The position numbers and the translations under genes were made by a program. From Rubrivivax sp. (GTDB lineage: Bacteria > Pseudomonadota > Gammaproteobacteria > Burkholderiales > Burkholderiaceae_C): a DNA stretch of 64,000 bases. The DNA lies in the NCBI GenBank assembly GCA_030681795.1, contig JAUXRG010000048.1, positions 1 through 64,000 on the forward strand. Reading direction: 5' to 3'. Shown here in pieces: positions 17,686 to 26,575 of the stretch (positions are counted from its first letter, which is position 1; every line of letters begins with the position of its first letter). The notes beneath the pieces were generated by a model. That model was not told the DNA's origin. It did no database searches and worked only from the letters and a program-made list of their open reading frames with translations.

Positions 17686-20067
17686 ATGCACCCCACCGAC
17701 GAGCGCCTGCTGCAGCACCTGAACCCCGAGCAGCTGGCCGCGGTGACGCTGCCGGCCGTGCCGGCGCTGATCCTGGCCGGTGCGGGCTCGGGCAAGACGC
17801 GGGTGCTGACCACGCGCATCGCCTGGCTGTTGCAGACCGGGCAGGTCTCGCCCGGTGGCGTGCTGGCCGTGACCTTCACCAACAAGGCGGCCAAGGAGAT
17901 GCTCACAAGGCTGTCCGCCATGCTGCCGGTGGCCGTGCGCGGCATGTGGATAGGCACCTTCCACGGCCTGTGCAACCGCTTTCTGCGCGCGCACTGGAAG
18001 CTCGCCGGGCTGGCGCAAGGCTTCCAGATCCTCGACAGCAGCGACCAGCTCAGCGCCGTCAAGCGCGTCATCAAGGGCATGAACCTGGACGAAGAACGCT
18101 TCGTGCCCAAGCAGGTGACCTGGTTCATTGCCGCGCGCAAGGAAGAGGGCGAGCGGCCACGGGACGTGGAGCTGCGCGACGAGCAGACGCGCAAGCTCGT
18201 CGAGATCTACCAGGCCTACGAAGACCAGTGCCAGCGCGAAGGCGTGGTCGATTTCGCCGAGCTCATGCTGCGCACCTACGAGCTGCTGCGCGACAACGAC
18301 CCGCTGCGCGAACATTACCAGCGGCGCTTCCAGCATGTGCTGGTGGACGAGTTCCAGGACACCAACCGGCTGCAGTACGCCTGGCTGAAGATGTTTGCAC
18401 CTCCACCCGGCAGGGTGGGGACCTCTGAGTCGCGGGCAGCGACCCAGAGCGTGATTGCCGTGGGCGACGACGACCAGAGCATCTACGCCTTCCGCGGCGC
18501 GCGCGTGGGCAACATGGCCGATTTCGAGCGCGAGTACCGCGTGCCGCGCGTCATCAAGCTGGAGCAGAACTACCGCTCCTTCGGCCACATCCTGGACGCT
18601 GCCAACGGCCTCATCGGCCACAACCAGCGCCGCCTGGGCAAGAGCCTGCGCACCGATGCCGGTGCGGGCGAGCCGCTGCGCGTATTCGAGTCCACCAGCG
18701 ACTACGCCGAGGCGCAGTGGTTGCTCGAAGAAGCGCAAGCGCTGCACCGCAGCGGCACGCCGCGCAGCGAGATCGCGCTGCTCTACCGCAGCAATGCGCA
18801 AAGCCGCGTGCTGGAAAGCGCGCTCTTCAACGCCGGCGTGCCTTACCGCGTGTATGGCGGCCTGCGCTTCTTCGAACGCGCCGAGGTCAAGCACGCGCTG
18901 GCCTACCTGCGCTTGCTGGAGAACCCCAACGACGACACCAGCTTCCTGCGCGTGGTGAACTTCCCCACGCGCGGCATAGGCGCGCGCAGCCTGGAGCTGC
19001 TGCAGGACGCTGCCCGCACCAGCGCTCGCAGCCTGGCGCAAAGCGTGGGCGCGATCCCGGGCAAGGCGGGCGCCAACCTGCAGGCCTTCGTGGCGTTGGT
19101 GGACGGCATGCGTGCGGCCACGCAGGGCCTGACGCTGCGCCAGATCATCGAGCATGTGCTGGCGGACACGGGCCTCGTCGACTTCTATCGCACCGACAAG
19201 GAAGGCCAGGACCGCATCGAGAACCTCGAGGAGCTGGTCAACGCCGCAGAGAGCTTCGTCACCCAGGAAGGCTTCGGCAAGGACGCCGTTGCGCTGCCCA
19301 TCGACGAGCAGGCGGCCGCAGCCGCCGGCGCAGCCGTCACGCCCGACGCCGATACCGGTGAAATCATGTCGCCGCTGGCGGCCTTCCTCACGCATGCCTC
19401 GCTGGAGGCCGGCGACAACCAGGCCCAGGCCGGTGCCGACGCCATCCAGCTCATGACGGTGCATTCGGCCAAGGGGCTGGAGTTCGACGCCGTATTCATC
19501 ACCGGCATCGAGGAGGGGCTGTTCCCGCACGAGCAGTCGCTCGCCGAAGCCGACGGCGTGGAAGAAGAGCGCCGCCTGATGTACGTGGCCATCACGCGGG
19601 CGCGCCGGCGGCTGTACCTGAGCTTCAGCCAGACGCGCATGCTGCACGGGCAGACGCGCTACAACGTGAAGAGCCGCTTCTTCGACGAGTTGCCCGAAGC
19701 CACGCTGAAGTGGATCACGCCGCGCAGCCAGGCCTTCGGCTCGGGCTATGCCCGCGAATACCAGCAGGCCTGGGAGCGCGGCACGGGGCTGTCGGGCATC
19801 GTGGGGGCGGGCCGTGTCGCCCCGCCGCAGGCCGCGAATGCCGCGGGCCCGCGGAACCCGTCGAGCGCGGGCCAGAGCCTGCGGAACTCGCCGAGCGCGG
19901 GCCAGGGCCTGCGCGTGGGCCAGACGGTGTTCCACACCAAATTCGGCGAAGGCGTGGTGATGGTGCTCGAGGGGCTGGGCAGCGATGCGCGTGCCCAGGT
20001 GCATTTTGGCCGCCACGGAGCCAAGTGGCTGGTGCTGGCCATCGCCAAGCTCACGCCGGTCGATTGA
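17686..20067 (+). CDS. uvrD: UvrD/Rep/PcrA-family DNA helicase
   Basis: Superfamily 1A 3'-5' DNA helicase of excision and mismatch repair, 793 residues. Motif I is AGAGSGKTRV (31-40), motif II LVDEFQDTN, motif III VGDDDQSIYAFRGARVG, and the late motifs are VHSAKGLEFD and YVAITRARRRLYL. The C-terminus (VFHTKFGEGVVMVLEG) is the Tudor-like domain of UvrD/PcrA. A short insertion (PPPGRVGTSESRAATQ) sits before motif III, and a 30-bp tandem duplication at 19849-19908 gives two 10-residue repeats before the Tudor domain. The start at 17686 matches homologues but has no ribosome-binding site; a repeat-derived hairpin abuts it. UvrD versus PcrA naming is not decided. Confidence 0.93.
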   Translation: MHPTDERLLQHLNPEQLAAVTLPAVPALILAGAGSGKTRVLTTRIAWLLQTGQVSPGGVLAVTFTNKAAKEMLTRLSAMLPVAVRGMWIGTFHGLCNRFLRAHWKLAGLAQGFQILDSSDQLSAVKRVIKGMNLDEERFVPKQVTWFIAARKEEGERPRDVELRDEQTRKLVEIYQAYEDQCQREGVVDFAELMLRTYELLRDNDPLREHYQRRFQHVLVDEFQDTNRLQYAWLKMFAPPPGRVGTSESRAATQSVIAVGDDDQSIYAFRGARVGNMADFEREYRVPRVIKLEQNYRSFGHILDAANGLIGHNQRRLGKSLRTDAGAGEPLRVFESTSDYAEAQWLLEEAQALHRSGTPRSEIALLYRSNAQSRVLESALFNAGVPYRVYGGLRFFERAEVKHALAYLRLLENPNDDTSFLRVVNFPTRGIGARSLELLQDAARTSARSLAQSVGAIPGKAGANLQAFVALVDGMRAATQGLTLRQIIEHVLADTGLVDFYRTDKEGQDRIENLEELVNAAESFVTQEGFGKDAVALPIDEQAAAAAGAAVTPDADTGEIMSPLAAFLTHASLEAGDNQAQAGADAIQLMTVHSAKGLEFDAVFITGIEEGLFPHEQSLAEADGVEEERRLMYVAITRARRRLYLSFSQTRMLHGQTRYNVKSRFFDELPEATLKWITPRSQAFGSGYAREYQQAWERGTGLSGIVGAGRVAPPQAANAAGPRNPSSAGQSLRNSPSAGQGLRVGQTVFHTKFGEGVVMVLEGLGSDARAQVHFGRHGAKWLVLAIAKLTPVD
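19849..19908 (+). repeat. Two tandem 30-bp units inside the helicase gene
   Basis: Units 19849-19878 and 19879-19908 differ at only four positions and keep the frame, encoding PRNPSSAGQS and LRNSPSAGQG in the linker before the C-terminal domain. A partial third unit (CTGCG...GGGCCAG) follows. Confidence 0.7.
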
Positions 20068-20070
20068 AAA

Positions 20071-20898
20071 TCAGGGCCGGATATTCGCGGGCGGCTCGGC
20101 CGCCGCTGCCGCGGCGCCGCCAAAGCTGTCGTTGAAGGTGAACAGCAGCGAGATGTAGAACACGGCCGAGAACACCAGCCCCGCGGGCACGCCCAGCAGG
20201 CCGGCCATCTGCGGCACGCCCAGCAGCGCCAGCACCAGGGCGGCCAGGGTGCCAAAGCCCAGCATCACGCCCACCCAGGCCAGCGAATAGGTGAAGAACG
20301 CGCCCCGGCAGCGCCACACCGCCAGCGTGCTTGAAAAGAGGGCCTGCGCCACGCCCTGGCCGCCCCAGTGCACGAGGGCCGGCGCGTGCCAGAACGGCAC
20401 CGAGAGCAGCGCGACCAGCACCGTCCCCAGCACCAGGCCCAAACCGACCCCGGGCTCGCTGAGCAGCGCGTCGATCTGCACTTGGTCCATTTCGCCCTTG
20501 GCCATGAGCTGCTGCAGCCGCTCCCAGGCGTGGCCCGATACGGCATCGGCCACCAGCAGGATGATGAGTGCCGCCACGCCGTAGATGGCGCACAGCGTCA
20601 GCAGCGAGCGGCGGCGCGCCGCGTCGCCACGCAGCGGCTCGATGAACTGGCGAGGGTGCACGGGGCCGTCGAGCAAGGCCGACTGGCTGGCCACCATGAA
20701 GCCCAGCGAGAGCATGGGAAGCGACATCATCTGCACCAGCCCGCCCAGCAGCGGCACCAGGGCGACCAGCAACGCCGCGAAGAGGAAGATCGTGAACAGC
20801 GCCGTGAAGGCCAGGGGCCGGCGCGCGTAGAGACGGAATGCGTCGACGATCCAGCGCGGGCCGTGCGAGGCGGGAACGGGCTTGAGGAGAAGGCTCAT
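20071..20898 (-). CDS. BPSS1780-type integral membrane protein
   Basis: A 275-residue membrane protein with about six hydrophobic segments, for example LAFTALFTIFLFAALLVALV near 29-48. The N-terminus MSLLLKPVPASHGPRWIVDAF and the following ARRPLAF match the betaproteobacterial BPSS1780 family of unknown function. The start at 20898 is the one that gives this N-terminus. It lies 4 bp downstream of thrB, so the two are co-transcribed, and converges on the helicase gene with a 3-bp gap. Confidence 0.8.
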   Translation of the reverse strand: MSLLLKPVPASHGPRWIVDAFRLYARRPLAFTALFTIFLFAALLVALVPLLGGLVQMMSLPMLSLGFMVASQSALLDGPVHPRQFIEPLRGDAARRRSLLTLCAIYGVAALIILLVADAVSGHAWERLQQLMAKGEMDQVQIDALLSEPGVGLGLVLGTVLVALLSVPFWHAPALVHWGGQGVAQALFSSTLAVWRCRGAFFTYSLAWVGVMLGFGTLAALVLALLGVPQMAGLLGVPAGLVFSAVFYISLLFTFNDSFGGAAAAAAEPPANIRP

Positions 20899-20902
20899 GG
20901 CG

Positions 20903-21871
20903 TCAGCGTGGTGGATGCCAGGGTTGGGCGATGCGCTGGCGCAGGATGCGTTCGAAGGGGTCCGGATCCTTGGGCTGCAGCAGCGCCGCGTCACGCGGCA
21001 GGTGCCAGTCCCACAAGCGCGAGATCCAGAAGCGCAGCGCCGCGGCGCGCAGCAGCGCGGGCAGGGCGCGCAACTCGCCGCCGGTCAGCGGCCGGGCGCG
21101 TTCGTACGCGGCCACGAAGACGGCCGCCAGGCCTTCATCGAGCGCGCCGGTGGCGGCGTCACAGCACCAGTCGTTGAGGCACACCGCCAGGTCGAAGAGC
21201 AGCGTATCGGTGCCGGCGAAATAGAAATCGAAGAAGCCGCACAGGCGGTCGGGCCCGGCGGTGTCGTCGAACATCACGTTGTCACGGAACAGGTCGGCGT
21301 GGATGGGCCCGCGCGGCAGCGCCTGGAAGGCCGGCGTGGCCGCCAGATGCCGATGGAATTCGAGTTCGTCGCGCAGCAAGGTTGCCTGCTCGGTGGCCAG
21401 ATGCGGCAGCACCAGGGGCACCGTCTCGCCCCACCAGGCCAGGCCACGCAGGTGCGGCTGCTGCCATTCGAAATCAGCTGCGGCCAGGTGCATGCGGCCC
21501 AGCATCTCGCCCACCTGTGCGCAGTGCAACGCCGCCGGCACGGTGCGGTGGCTGCCCGGCAGTCGCGTCACCACCGCGGCGGGCTTGCCGGCCAGGCAGT
21601 GCACCAGCGTGCCCTCGGCACCGGGCTGCGGCGCCGGCACCGGGATGCCGCGCACGGCCAGGTGCTGCATCAGGCGCAGGTAGTACGGCAGTTGCTCGGC
21701 CGAGAGGCGCTCGAACAGCGTCAGCACCCACTGGCCTTGCGGCGTGGTGGCGTAGTAGTTGGTGTTCTCTATGCCCGAGCGGATGCCCTGCAGGTCCGTC
21801 AGCGGCCCCAGGCCCAGGCGTCGAAAAAGGGCGTCGGCCTCGTCGCGGCCGACTTCGGTATAGACCGCCAT
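20903..21871 (-). CDS. thrB: Homoserine kinase (aminoglycoside phosphotransferase fold)
   Basis: Phosphorylates homoserine in threonine synthesis. The 322-residue protein is the APH-fold ThrB of proteobacteria, not the GHMP type. It begins MAVYTEVGRDEADALFRRLG, contains SGIENTNYYATT and YVLTLFE-like WVLTLFERLS. It has the catalytic loop region PIHADLFRDNVMFD (HxDxxxxN) followed by GFFDFYFAG with the metal-binding Asp. It sits in an operon DUF2782 protein - thrB - BPSS1780 membrane protein, with 7-bp and 4-bp gaps. Confidence 0.93.
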   Translation of the reverse strand: MAVYTEVGRDEADALFRRLGLGPLTDLQGIRSGIENTNYYATTPQGQWVLTLFERLSAEQLPYYLRLMQHLAVRGIPVPAPQPGAEGTLVHCLAGKPAAVVTRLPGSHRTVPAALHCAQVGEMLGRMHLAAADFEWQQPHLRGLAWWGETVPLVLPHLATEQATLLRDELEFHRHLAATPAFQALPRGPIHADLFRDNVMFDDTAGPDRLCGFFDFYFAGTDTLLFDLAVCLNDWCCDAATGALDEGLAAVFVAAYERARPLTGGELRALPALLRAAALRFWISRLWDWHLPRDAALLQPKDPDPFERILRQRIAQPWHPPR

Positions 21872-21878
21872 CGCGCCG

Positions 21879-22208
21879 CTAGAACGCCAGCACCGACCAG
21901 GTGCTCTGGCCGGTCGCGCCGCGGTCCTGCGAGGGGTCGCGCCCGCCGGGGCCGACGATGATCTCGTAGGGCCGGGCGCCGCCCACCTTGCTCTGCACGG
22001 TGATGCGCTGGGCCCGGCCTCGCAATCGGGTTTCCTCGATGCGCACGCCCTCGTCTTCGATCACCGTGCGCTTGAGTTCGCCGCCGGCCGCCGCAGAGGC
22101 CGCAGCCGGGGCCGCAGCGGCCCGGGCGGGGGCCACGGCCTGGGCCGCACAAACGCCGCCTGCGCAAAGGGTCAGCACGGCGATGGCGAGCGAGCGGGCA
22201 GAGGTCAT
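21879..22208 (-). CDS. DUF2782-like small exported protein
   Basis: A 109-residue protein with a signal peptide (SLAIAVLTLCAGGVCAAQA), an Ala-rich linker and a conserved core, VIEDEGVRIEETRLRGRAQRITVQ then GARPYEIIVGPGGRDPS. That core resembles the DUF2782 family found beside polA and thrB in proteobacteria. Function unknown; probably periplasmic. On the minus strand TAGAAT (plus 22216-22221) stands 7 nt before the ATG, which suggests a leaderless message and supports this start over the longer frame to 22304. Confidence 0.7.
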   Translation of the reverse strand: MTSARSLAIAVLTLCAGGVCAAQAVAPARAAAAPAAASAAAGGELKRTVIEDEGVRIEETRLRGRAQRITVQSKVGGARPYEIIVGPGGRDPSQDRGATGQSTWSVLAF

Positions 22209-22287
22209 CGCAGGGATTCTACGCAGCGCGGGCGGTGCAGGCACAGCGCAGGCACGGTTGTGACGTGCCGCGCGCCACAATCGACGG

Positions 22288-25041
22288 ATGACCGAGAAAA
22301 TCATGCTGTTGGTGGACGGTTCCAGCTACCTCTACCGCGCCTACCACGCCATGCCCGACCTGCGCGCGCCGGACGGCTTCCCCACCGGCGCGGTGCACGG
22401 CATGGTGGCCATGATGAAGCGGCTGCGCGAGCAGATTCCGGCGGAGCATGCGGCCTGCGTGTTCGACGCCAAGGGCCCCACCTTTCGCGACGCCTGGTAT
22501 GCCGAATACAAGGCCCAGCGCTCGCCCATGCCCGAAGCCCTGGTGCAGCAGATCGAGCCCATCCACGAGGTGGTGCGCTTGCTCGGCTGGCCGGTGCTGG
22601 TGGTGCCGGGCATCGAGGCCGACGACGCCATCGGCACGCTGGCGCGCGCGGCCGCGGCCAGCGGGCACAAGGTGATCATCTCCACCGGCGACAAGGACCT
22701 GGCGCAACTCGTCACCGAGGACATCACGCTGATCAATACGATGAGCAACGAGAAGCTCGACATCGAAGGCGTGAAGGCCAAATTCGGCGTGCCGCCGGAG
22801 CGCATCGTGGACTATCTGACGCTGGTGGGCGACGTCGTGGACAACGTGCCCGGCGTGGCGAAGGTCGGTCCCAAGACGGCGGCGAAGTGGATTGCCGACT
22901 ACGGCTCACTCGACGGTGTCGTGGCCGCGGCCGACGGCATCCACGGTGCGGTGGGCGAGAACCTGCGCAAGGCGCTGGACTGGTTGCCGACCGGGCGCAA
23001 GTTGATCACCGTGGTCACCGACTGCGACCTTGCCGGTCATGTCAGCGGCTGGCCGGCGCTGGAGGCGCTGGCGCTACGCGAGGGGGATCGCGATGGCCTG
23101 CACGATTTCTATCAGCGCTTTGGTTTCAAGACCTGGCTGAGAGAAGTCGAGTCACCGCCCCGGGAAGCCAGTGCAGGGCAAGGCGCGGACCCTATCGTCG
23201 CCTCGACCACCGTCGTAGCGCCAGGCCCGACCTTGGCGCGCGAGTACGAGACCGTCACCACCTGGGAGCGGCTGGAGCACTGGCTGGCGCAGCTTGCGGC
23301 GGCCGAACTGGTGGCCATCGATACCGAGACCGACTCGCTCGACAGCATGCGCGCGCGCATCGTCGGCATCAGCTTCGCCACCGAGCCCGGCCGCGCCGCC
23401 TACGTGCCATTGGCCCACACCTACCCCGGCGCACCCGAGCAGTTGCCGCTGGACGCGGTGTTGGCGCGCATGAAACCCTGGCTCGAAGACGCGGGCCGGG
23501 CCAAGGTCGGGCAGAACATCAAGTACGACCTGCATGTGTTCGCCAACCACGGCATCCCCGTGCAGGGCTACCGCCACGACACCATGCTTCAGAGCTACGT
23601 GCTCGAGGCGCACAAGCCGCACGGCCTGGAAAGCCTGGCCGAGCGCCACCTGGGCCGCAAGGGCCTGAGCTATGAGGACGTGTGCGGCAAGGGCGCGAGC
23701 CAGATCCCGTTCGCCCAGCTCGACCTGGCCAAGGCCGCCGAATATTCGGGCGAAGACAGCGAGATGACGCTGCAGGTGCACCAGGTGCTGTGGCCTGAGC
23801 TCGAAGCCGACGCTGGCTTGCGCTACGTCTACGAGTGCATCGAAATGCCGGTGAGCATCATCCTGGAGCGCATCGAGATCCACGGCGTGCTCATCGACGC
23901 TGCGGTGCTCGCGCGCCAGAGCCAGGAGCTCGCCGAGCGCATGGTGGCGCTCGAAGCCGAGGCCTACGCCATCGCCGGCCAGCCGTTCAATCTGGGCAGC
24001 CCCAAGCAGATCGGCGAAATCCTCTTCACCAAACTCGGCCTGCCGGTGAAGAAGAAGACCGCCAGCGGCGCGCCCAGCACCGACGAGGAAGTGCTGCAGG
24101 AGCTCGCTGCCGACTACCCGCTGCCGGCGCGCATCCTCGACCACCGCAGCCTGGCCAAGCTCAAGGGCACCTACACCGACAAGCTGCCGCTGATGGTCAA
24201 CCCGGCCACCGGCCGGGTGCACACCAATTACGCGCAGGCGGTGGCGGTGACGGGCCGCCTGGCCAGCAACGACCCCAACTTGCAGAACATTCCCATCCGC
24301 ACGCCCGAGGGCCGGCGCGTGCGCGAGGCCTTCATCGCCCCGCCGGGCCATGTGCTGATGAGTGCCGACTACTCGCAGATCGAGCTGCGCATCATGGCCC
24401 ACATCAGCGAAGACCCGGCGCTGCTGCGCGCCTTCGCCGAAGGCATCGACGTCCACAAGGCGACGGCCAGCGAGGTCTTCGGCGTTCCCGTGGACCAGGT
24501 CTCCAGCGAGCAGCGCCGCTACGCCAAGGTCATCAACTTCGGTCTCATCTACGGCATGGGCGCGTATGGGCTGGCGAGCAACCTGGGCATCGAGCAGAAG
24601 GCCGCCAAGGACTACATCGACAAGTATTTCGCGCGCTTCGCCGGCGTCAAGCGCTATATGGACGAGACGCGGGTTCGGGCCAGGGACAAGGGCTATGTCG
24701 AGACCGTCTTCGGCCGCCGCCTGTGGCTGCCGCAGATCCACTCGGGCAACGGCCAGATGCGCAGTGGCGCCGAGCGCCAGGCCATCAACGCGCCCATGCA
24801 GGGCACGGCCGCCGATCTCATCAAGCTGGCGATGATCGCGGTGCAGGCCGAACTCGACGGCCAGCGGCGCGCCACGCGCATGGTCATGCAGGTGCACGAC
24901 GAACTGGTGCTCGAGGTGCCGCAGGCCGAGATCGACTGGGCCCGCGAGGCCATTCCACGCCTGATGGCCGGCGTGGCCCAGCTCAGGGTGCCGCTGCGTG
25001 CCGAGGTCGGCGTGGGTGCAAATTGGGACCAGGCGCATTGA
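22288..25041 (+). CDS. polA: DNA polymerase I
   Basis: A 917-residue polymerase for Okazaki fragment processing and repair. It has an N-terminal 5'-3' exonuclease (residues 1 to about 290, with VFDAKGPTFR and PGIEADDAIGTLA). The 3'-5' proofreading domain (about 315-505) has its acidic residues in AIDTETDSL, NIKYDLHVF and YSGEDSEMTL all present. The polymerase domain contains SADYSQIELRIMAHIS, RRYAKVINFGLIYGMG and the palm motif QVHDELVLEVP. CACAAT at 22276-22281 lies 6 nt from the ATG and no ribosome-binding site is seen. Divergent from the thrB operon. Confidence 0.97.
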   Translation: MTEKIMLLVDGSSYLYRAYHAMPDLRAPDGFPTGAVHGMVAMMKRLREQIPAEHAACVFDAKGPTFRDAWYAEYKAQRSPMPEALVQQIEPIHEVVRLLGWPVLVVPGIEADDAIGTLARAAAASGHKVIISTGDKDLAQLVTEDITLINTMSNEKLDIEGVKAKFGVPPERIVDYLTLVGDVVDNVPGVAKVGPKTAAKWIADYGSLDGVVAAADGIHGAVGENLRKALDWLPTGRKLITVVTDCDLAGHVSGWPALEALALREGDRDGLHDFYQRFGFKTWLREVESPPREASAGQGADPIVASTTVVAPGPTLAREYETVTTWERLEHWLAQLAAAELVAIDTETDSLDSMRARIVGISFATEPGRAAYVPLAHTYPGAPEQLPLDAVLARMKPWLEDAGRAKVGQNIKYDLHVFANHGIPVQGYRHDTMLQSYVLEAHKPHGLESLAERHLGRKGLSYEDVCGKGASQIPFAQLDLAKAAEYSGEDSEMTLQVHQVLWPELEADAGLRYVYECIEMPVSIILERIEIHGVLIDAAVLARQSQELAERMVALEAEAYAIAGQPFNLGSPKQIGEILFTKLGLPVKKKTASGAPSTDEEVLQELAADYPLPARILDHRSLAKLKGTYTDKLPLMVNPATGRVHTNYAQAVAVTGRLASNDPNLQNIPIRTPEGRRVREAFIAPPGHVLMSADYSQIELRIMAHISEDPALLRAFAEGIDVHKATASEVFGVPVDQVSSEQRRYAKVINFGLIYGMGAYGLASNLGIEQKAAKDYIDKYFARFAGVKRYMDETRVRARDKGYVETVFGRRLWLPQIHSGNGQMRSGAERQAINAPMQGTAADLIKLAMIAVQAELDGQRRATRMVMQVHDELVLEVPQAEIDWAREAIPRLMAGVAQLRVPLRAEVGVGANWDQAH

Positions 25042-25126
25042 CGGTCGGGGCCCGGGCTTCGTGCGCGACAGGCTCGGTCGACGCGTCGCGTGCAGAATCA
25101 CGGCCTTTGACCCAGGGGCGAGCGCA

Positions 25127-25483
25127 GTGGATTTGAAAGTGCCGATCACGATTTCCGATGAACTGACCGACGAGGTCATCCTCGCCACGGCGCTGCTCAA
25201 CCTGGCCAGCGGCGAGATCACGCGCGTGGAGTACCGGGACTACGACGCGGATGTGCGTGGCCTGCCCTGCGAGAGCGACGACTACGAATTCACCAGCGGC
25301 ACCCTGTCCAACGAGGGCAAGGACGTGGAGTTCCGTGTCGACCTGAACCGCACCACGGGCCAGTACTCGGTGAGTGCGAGCGAACTGCTGGAGATCAAGG
25401 TGCGCGCGGCGGCGCTGTTCGCCGGTGTCAGTGGCAGCGCGCTGCTGGCCAACGCCGGGCGCCACGGCGGGCGCCCCCACTGA
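25127..25483 (+). CDS. Hypothetical 118-residue protein downstream of polA
   Basis: I do not recognise this family. The frame starts with GTG at 25127, with AGGGG at 25112-25118 and CAGAAT at 25093-25098 as a possible -10. The protein is acidic and begins MDLKVPITISDELTDEVILA. It is soluble, without signal peptide or membrane segment, and ends in an Ala/Gly-rich tail. Codon use matches the neighbours, so it looks like a real gene. It is convergent with scpA (13-bp gap). Confidence 0.65.
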   Translation: MDLKVPITISDELTDEVILATALLNLASGEITRVEYRDYDADVRGLPCESDDYEFTSGTLSNEGKDVEFRVDLNRTTGQYSVSASELLEIKVRAAALFAGVSGSALLANAGRHGGRPH

Positions 25484-25496
25484 GCGGGCGCGTCCT

Positions 25497-26333
25497 TCAA
25501 CTCGGCTGGTAGGCCAGCCGCACGTAGATGGGCGCAAAGGCCTCGGCCTGCGTCACCTCGAGCAACTGCTCGCGTGAGAGCTCGAGCATGGCGATGAAGG
25601 TCACCACCAGCACCGGCGCGCCGCGGCTCACGTCGAAGAGCTCGTGGAATTCCACGAAGCGCCGGCCTTGCAGCTTGCGCAGCACGATGCTCATGTGCTC
25701 TCGCACCGAGAGCTGCTCGCGCGAGATCTGGTGATGCTGGTTGAGCCGGGCGCGCTGCAGGATCTCGCGCCAGGCCTGGCGCAGGTCATCGGCGTGCACC
25801 TCGGGCCAGCGCGGCTGCAGGCTTTGTTCGATATGCACCTGCGCGCGCAGGAAGTCGCGGCCCAGCAGCGGCAGCCTGTCGAGTTGGGCCGCGGCGAGCT
25901 TGATCTGTTCGTACTCCACCAGCCGGCGCATGAGTTCGGCGCGTGGGTCCTCGGGCTCGCCGCTTTCGGCGCTGCGCTTGGGCGGCAGCAGCATGCGCGA
26001 CTTGATCTCGATGAGCATCGCGGCCATCAACAGGTACTCGCCCGCCAGTTCGAGGTTGTGGCTGCGGATCTGCTCGACGTACTCCAGGTACTGGCGCGTC
26101 ACGCTGGCCAGGGGAATGTCGAGGATGTTGAAATTCTGGCGCCGGATCAGGTAGAGCAGCAGGTCCAGCGGCCCCTCGAAGGCCTCGAGGAAGACCTCCA
26201 GCGCATCCGGCGGGATATACAGGTCCAGCGGCATGCGAAACAGCGGCTCGCCGTACAGGCGCGCCACCGCGACCTGGTCCACCACCTGGGGCAGCGGCGC
26301 GTCGCTTTCGGGTGCCAGCTCGGTGGAGCTCAA
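25497..26333 (-). CDS. scpA: Segregation and condensation protein A
   Basis: Kleisin subunit that bridges SMC heads with ScpB in chromosome condensation. The 278-residue protein contains the kleisin signature FEGPLDLLLYLIRRQNFNIL and the LEYVEQIRSHNLELAGEYLLMAAMLIEIKSRMLL helix pair in two parts. It is longer at the N-terminus than the Bacillus form, as in other betaproteobacteria. No ATG fits the N-terminus. A TTG at 26333 overlaps the TGA of the upstream DUF3460 gene (TTGA), giving MSSTELAPESD, and translational coupling explains the rare start codon. scpB is not in the window. Confidence 0.9.
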   Translation of the reverse strand: MSSTELAPESDAPLPQVVDQVAVARLYGEPLFRMPLDLYIPPDALEVFLEAFEGPLDLLLYLIRRQNFNILDIPLASVTRQYLEYVEQIRSHNLELAGEYLLMAAMLIEIKSRMLLPPKRSAESGEPEDPRAELMRRLVEYEQIKLAAAQLDRLPLLGRDFLRAQVHIEQSLQPRWPEVHADDLRQAWREILQRARLNQHHQISREQLSVREHMSIVLRKLQGRRFVEFHELFDVSRGAPVLVVTFIAMLELSREQLLEVTQAEAFAPIYVRLAYQPS

Positions 26334-26536
26334 ACGCAGGTCTTGGTCTGGTAGACGTAGGGCTGCTGCTTGAGCGCGGCGTCCTGCCACTCGGCCTGGC
26401 CCGCGCAGTCCAGCGCCTGGTCCCACAGCAGGGCACGGCCGGCGCGCTGTTCGGCTTCGAGGGTGGGCTTCCTGGCCTTGAGTTCCTCGATGAAGGACGT
26501 CAGCTCGGACTTGTAGGGCTTCCAGAACAAAGGCAT
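26330..26536 (-). CDS. DUF3460 family protein
   Basis: A 68-residue betaproteobacterial protein of unknown function whose gene regularly precedes scpA. It begins MPLFWKPYKSELTSFIEELK, the DUF3460 N-terminus, and contains a hydrophilic helix-rich body ending YVYQTKTCV. The start at 26536 is favoured over the ATG at 26563, because that ATG lies inside a minus-strand TAGAAT (plus 26562-26567) that looks like the operon's -10. It is translationally coupled to scpA. Confidence 0.85.
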   Translation of the reverse strand: MPLFWKPYKSELTSFIEELKARKPTLEAEQRAGRALLWDQALDCAGQAEWQDAALKQQPYVYQTKTCV

Positions 26537-26575
26537 GGCGGGTGCGGCGAGGGGGTGGGCCATTCTACGGGCCGG

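Noticed and set aside
17640..17686. CRISPR or riboswitch at the repeat before the helicase
   Set aside because: Only one unit is present, without spacers, and the hairpins match a dispersed intergenic repeat rather than a known aptamer.
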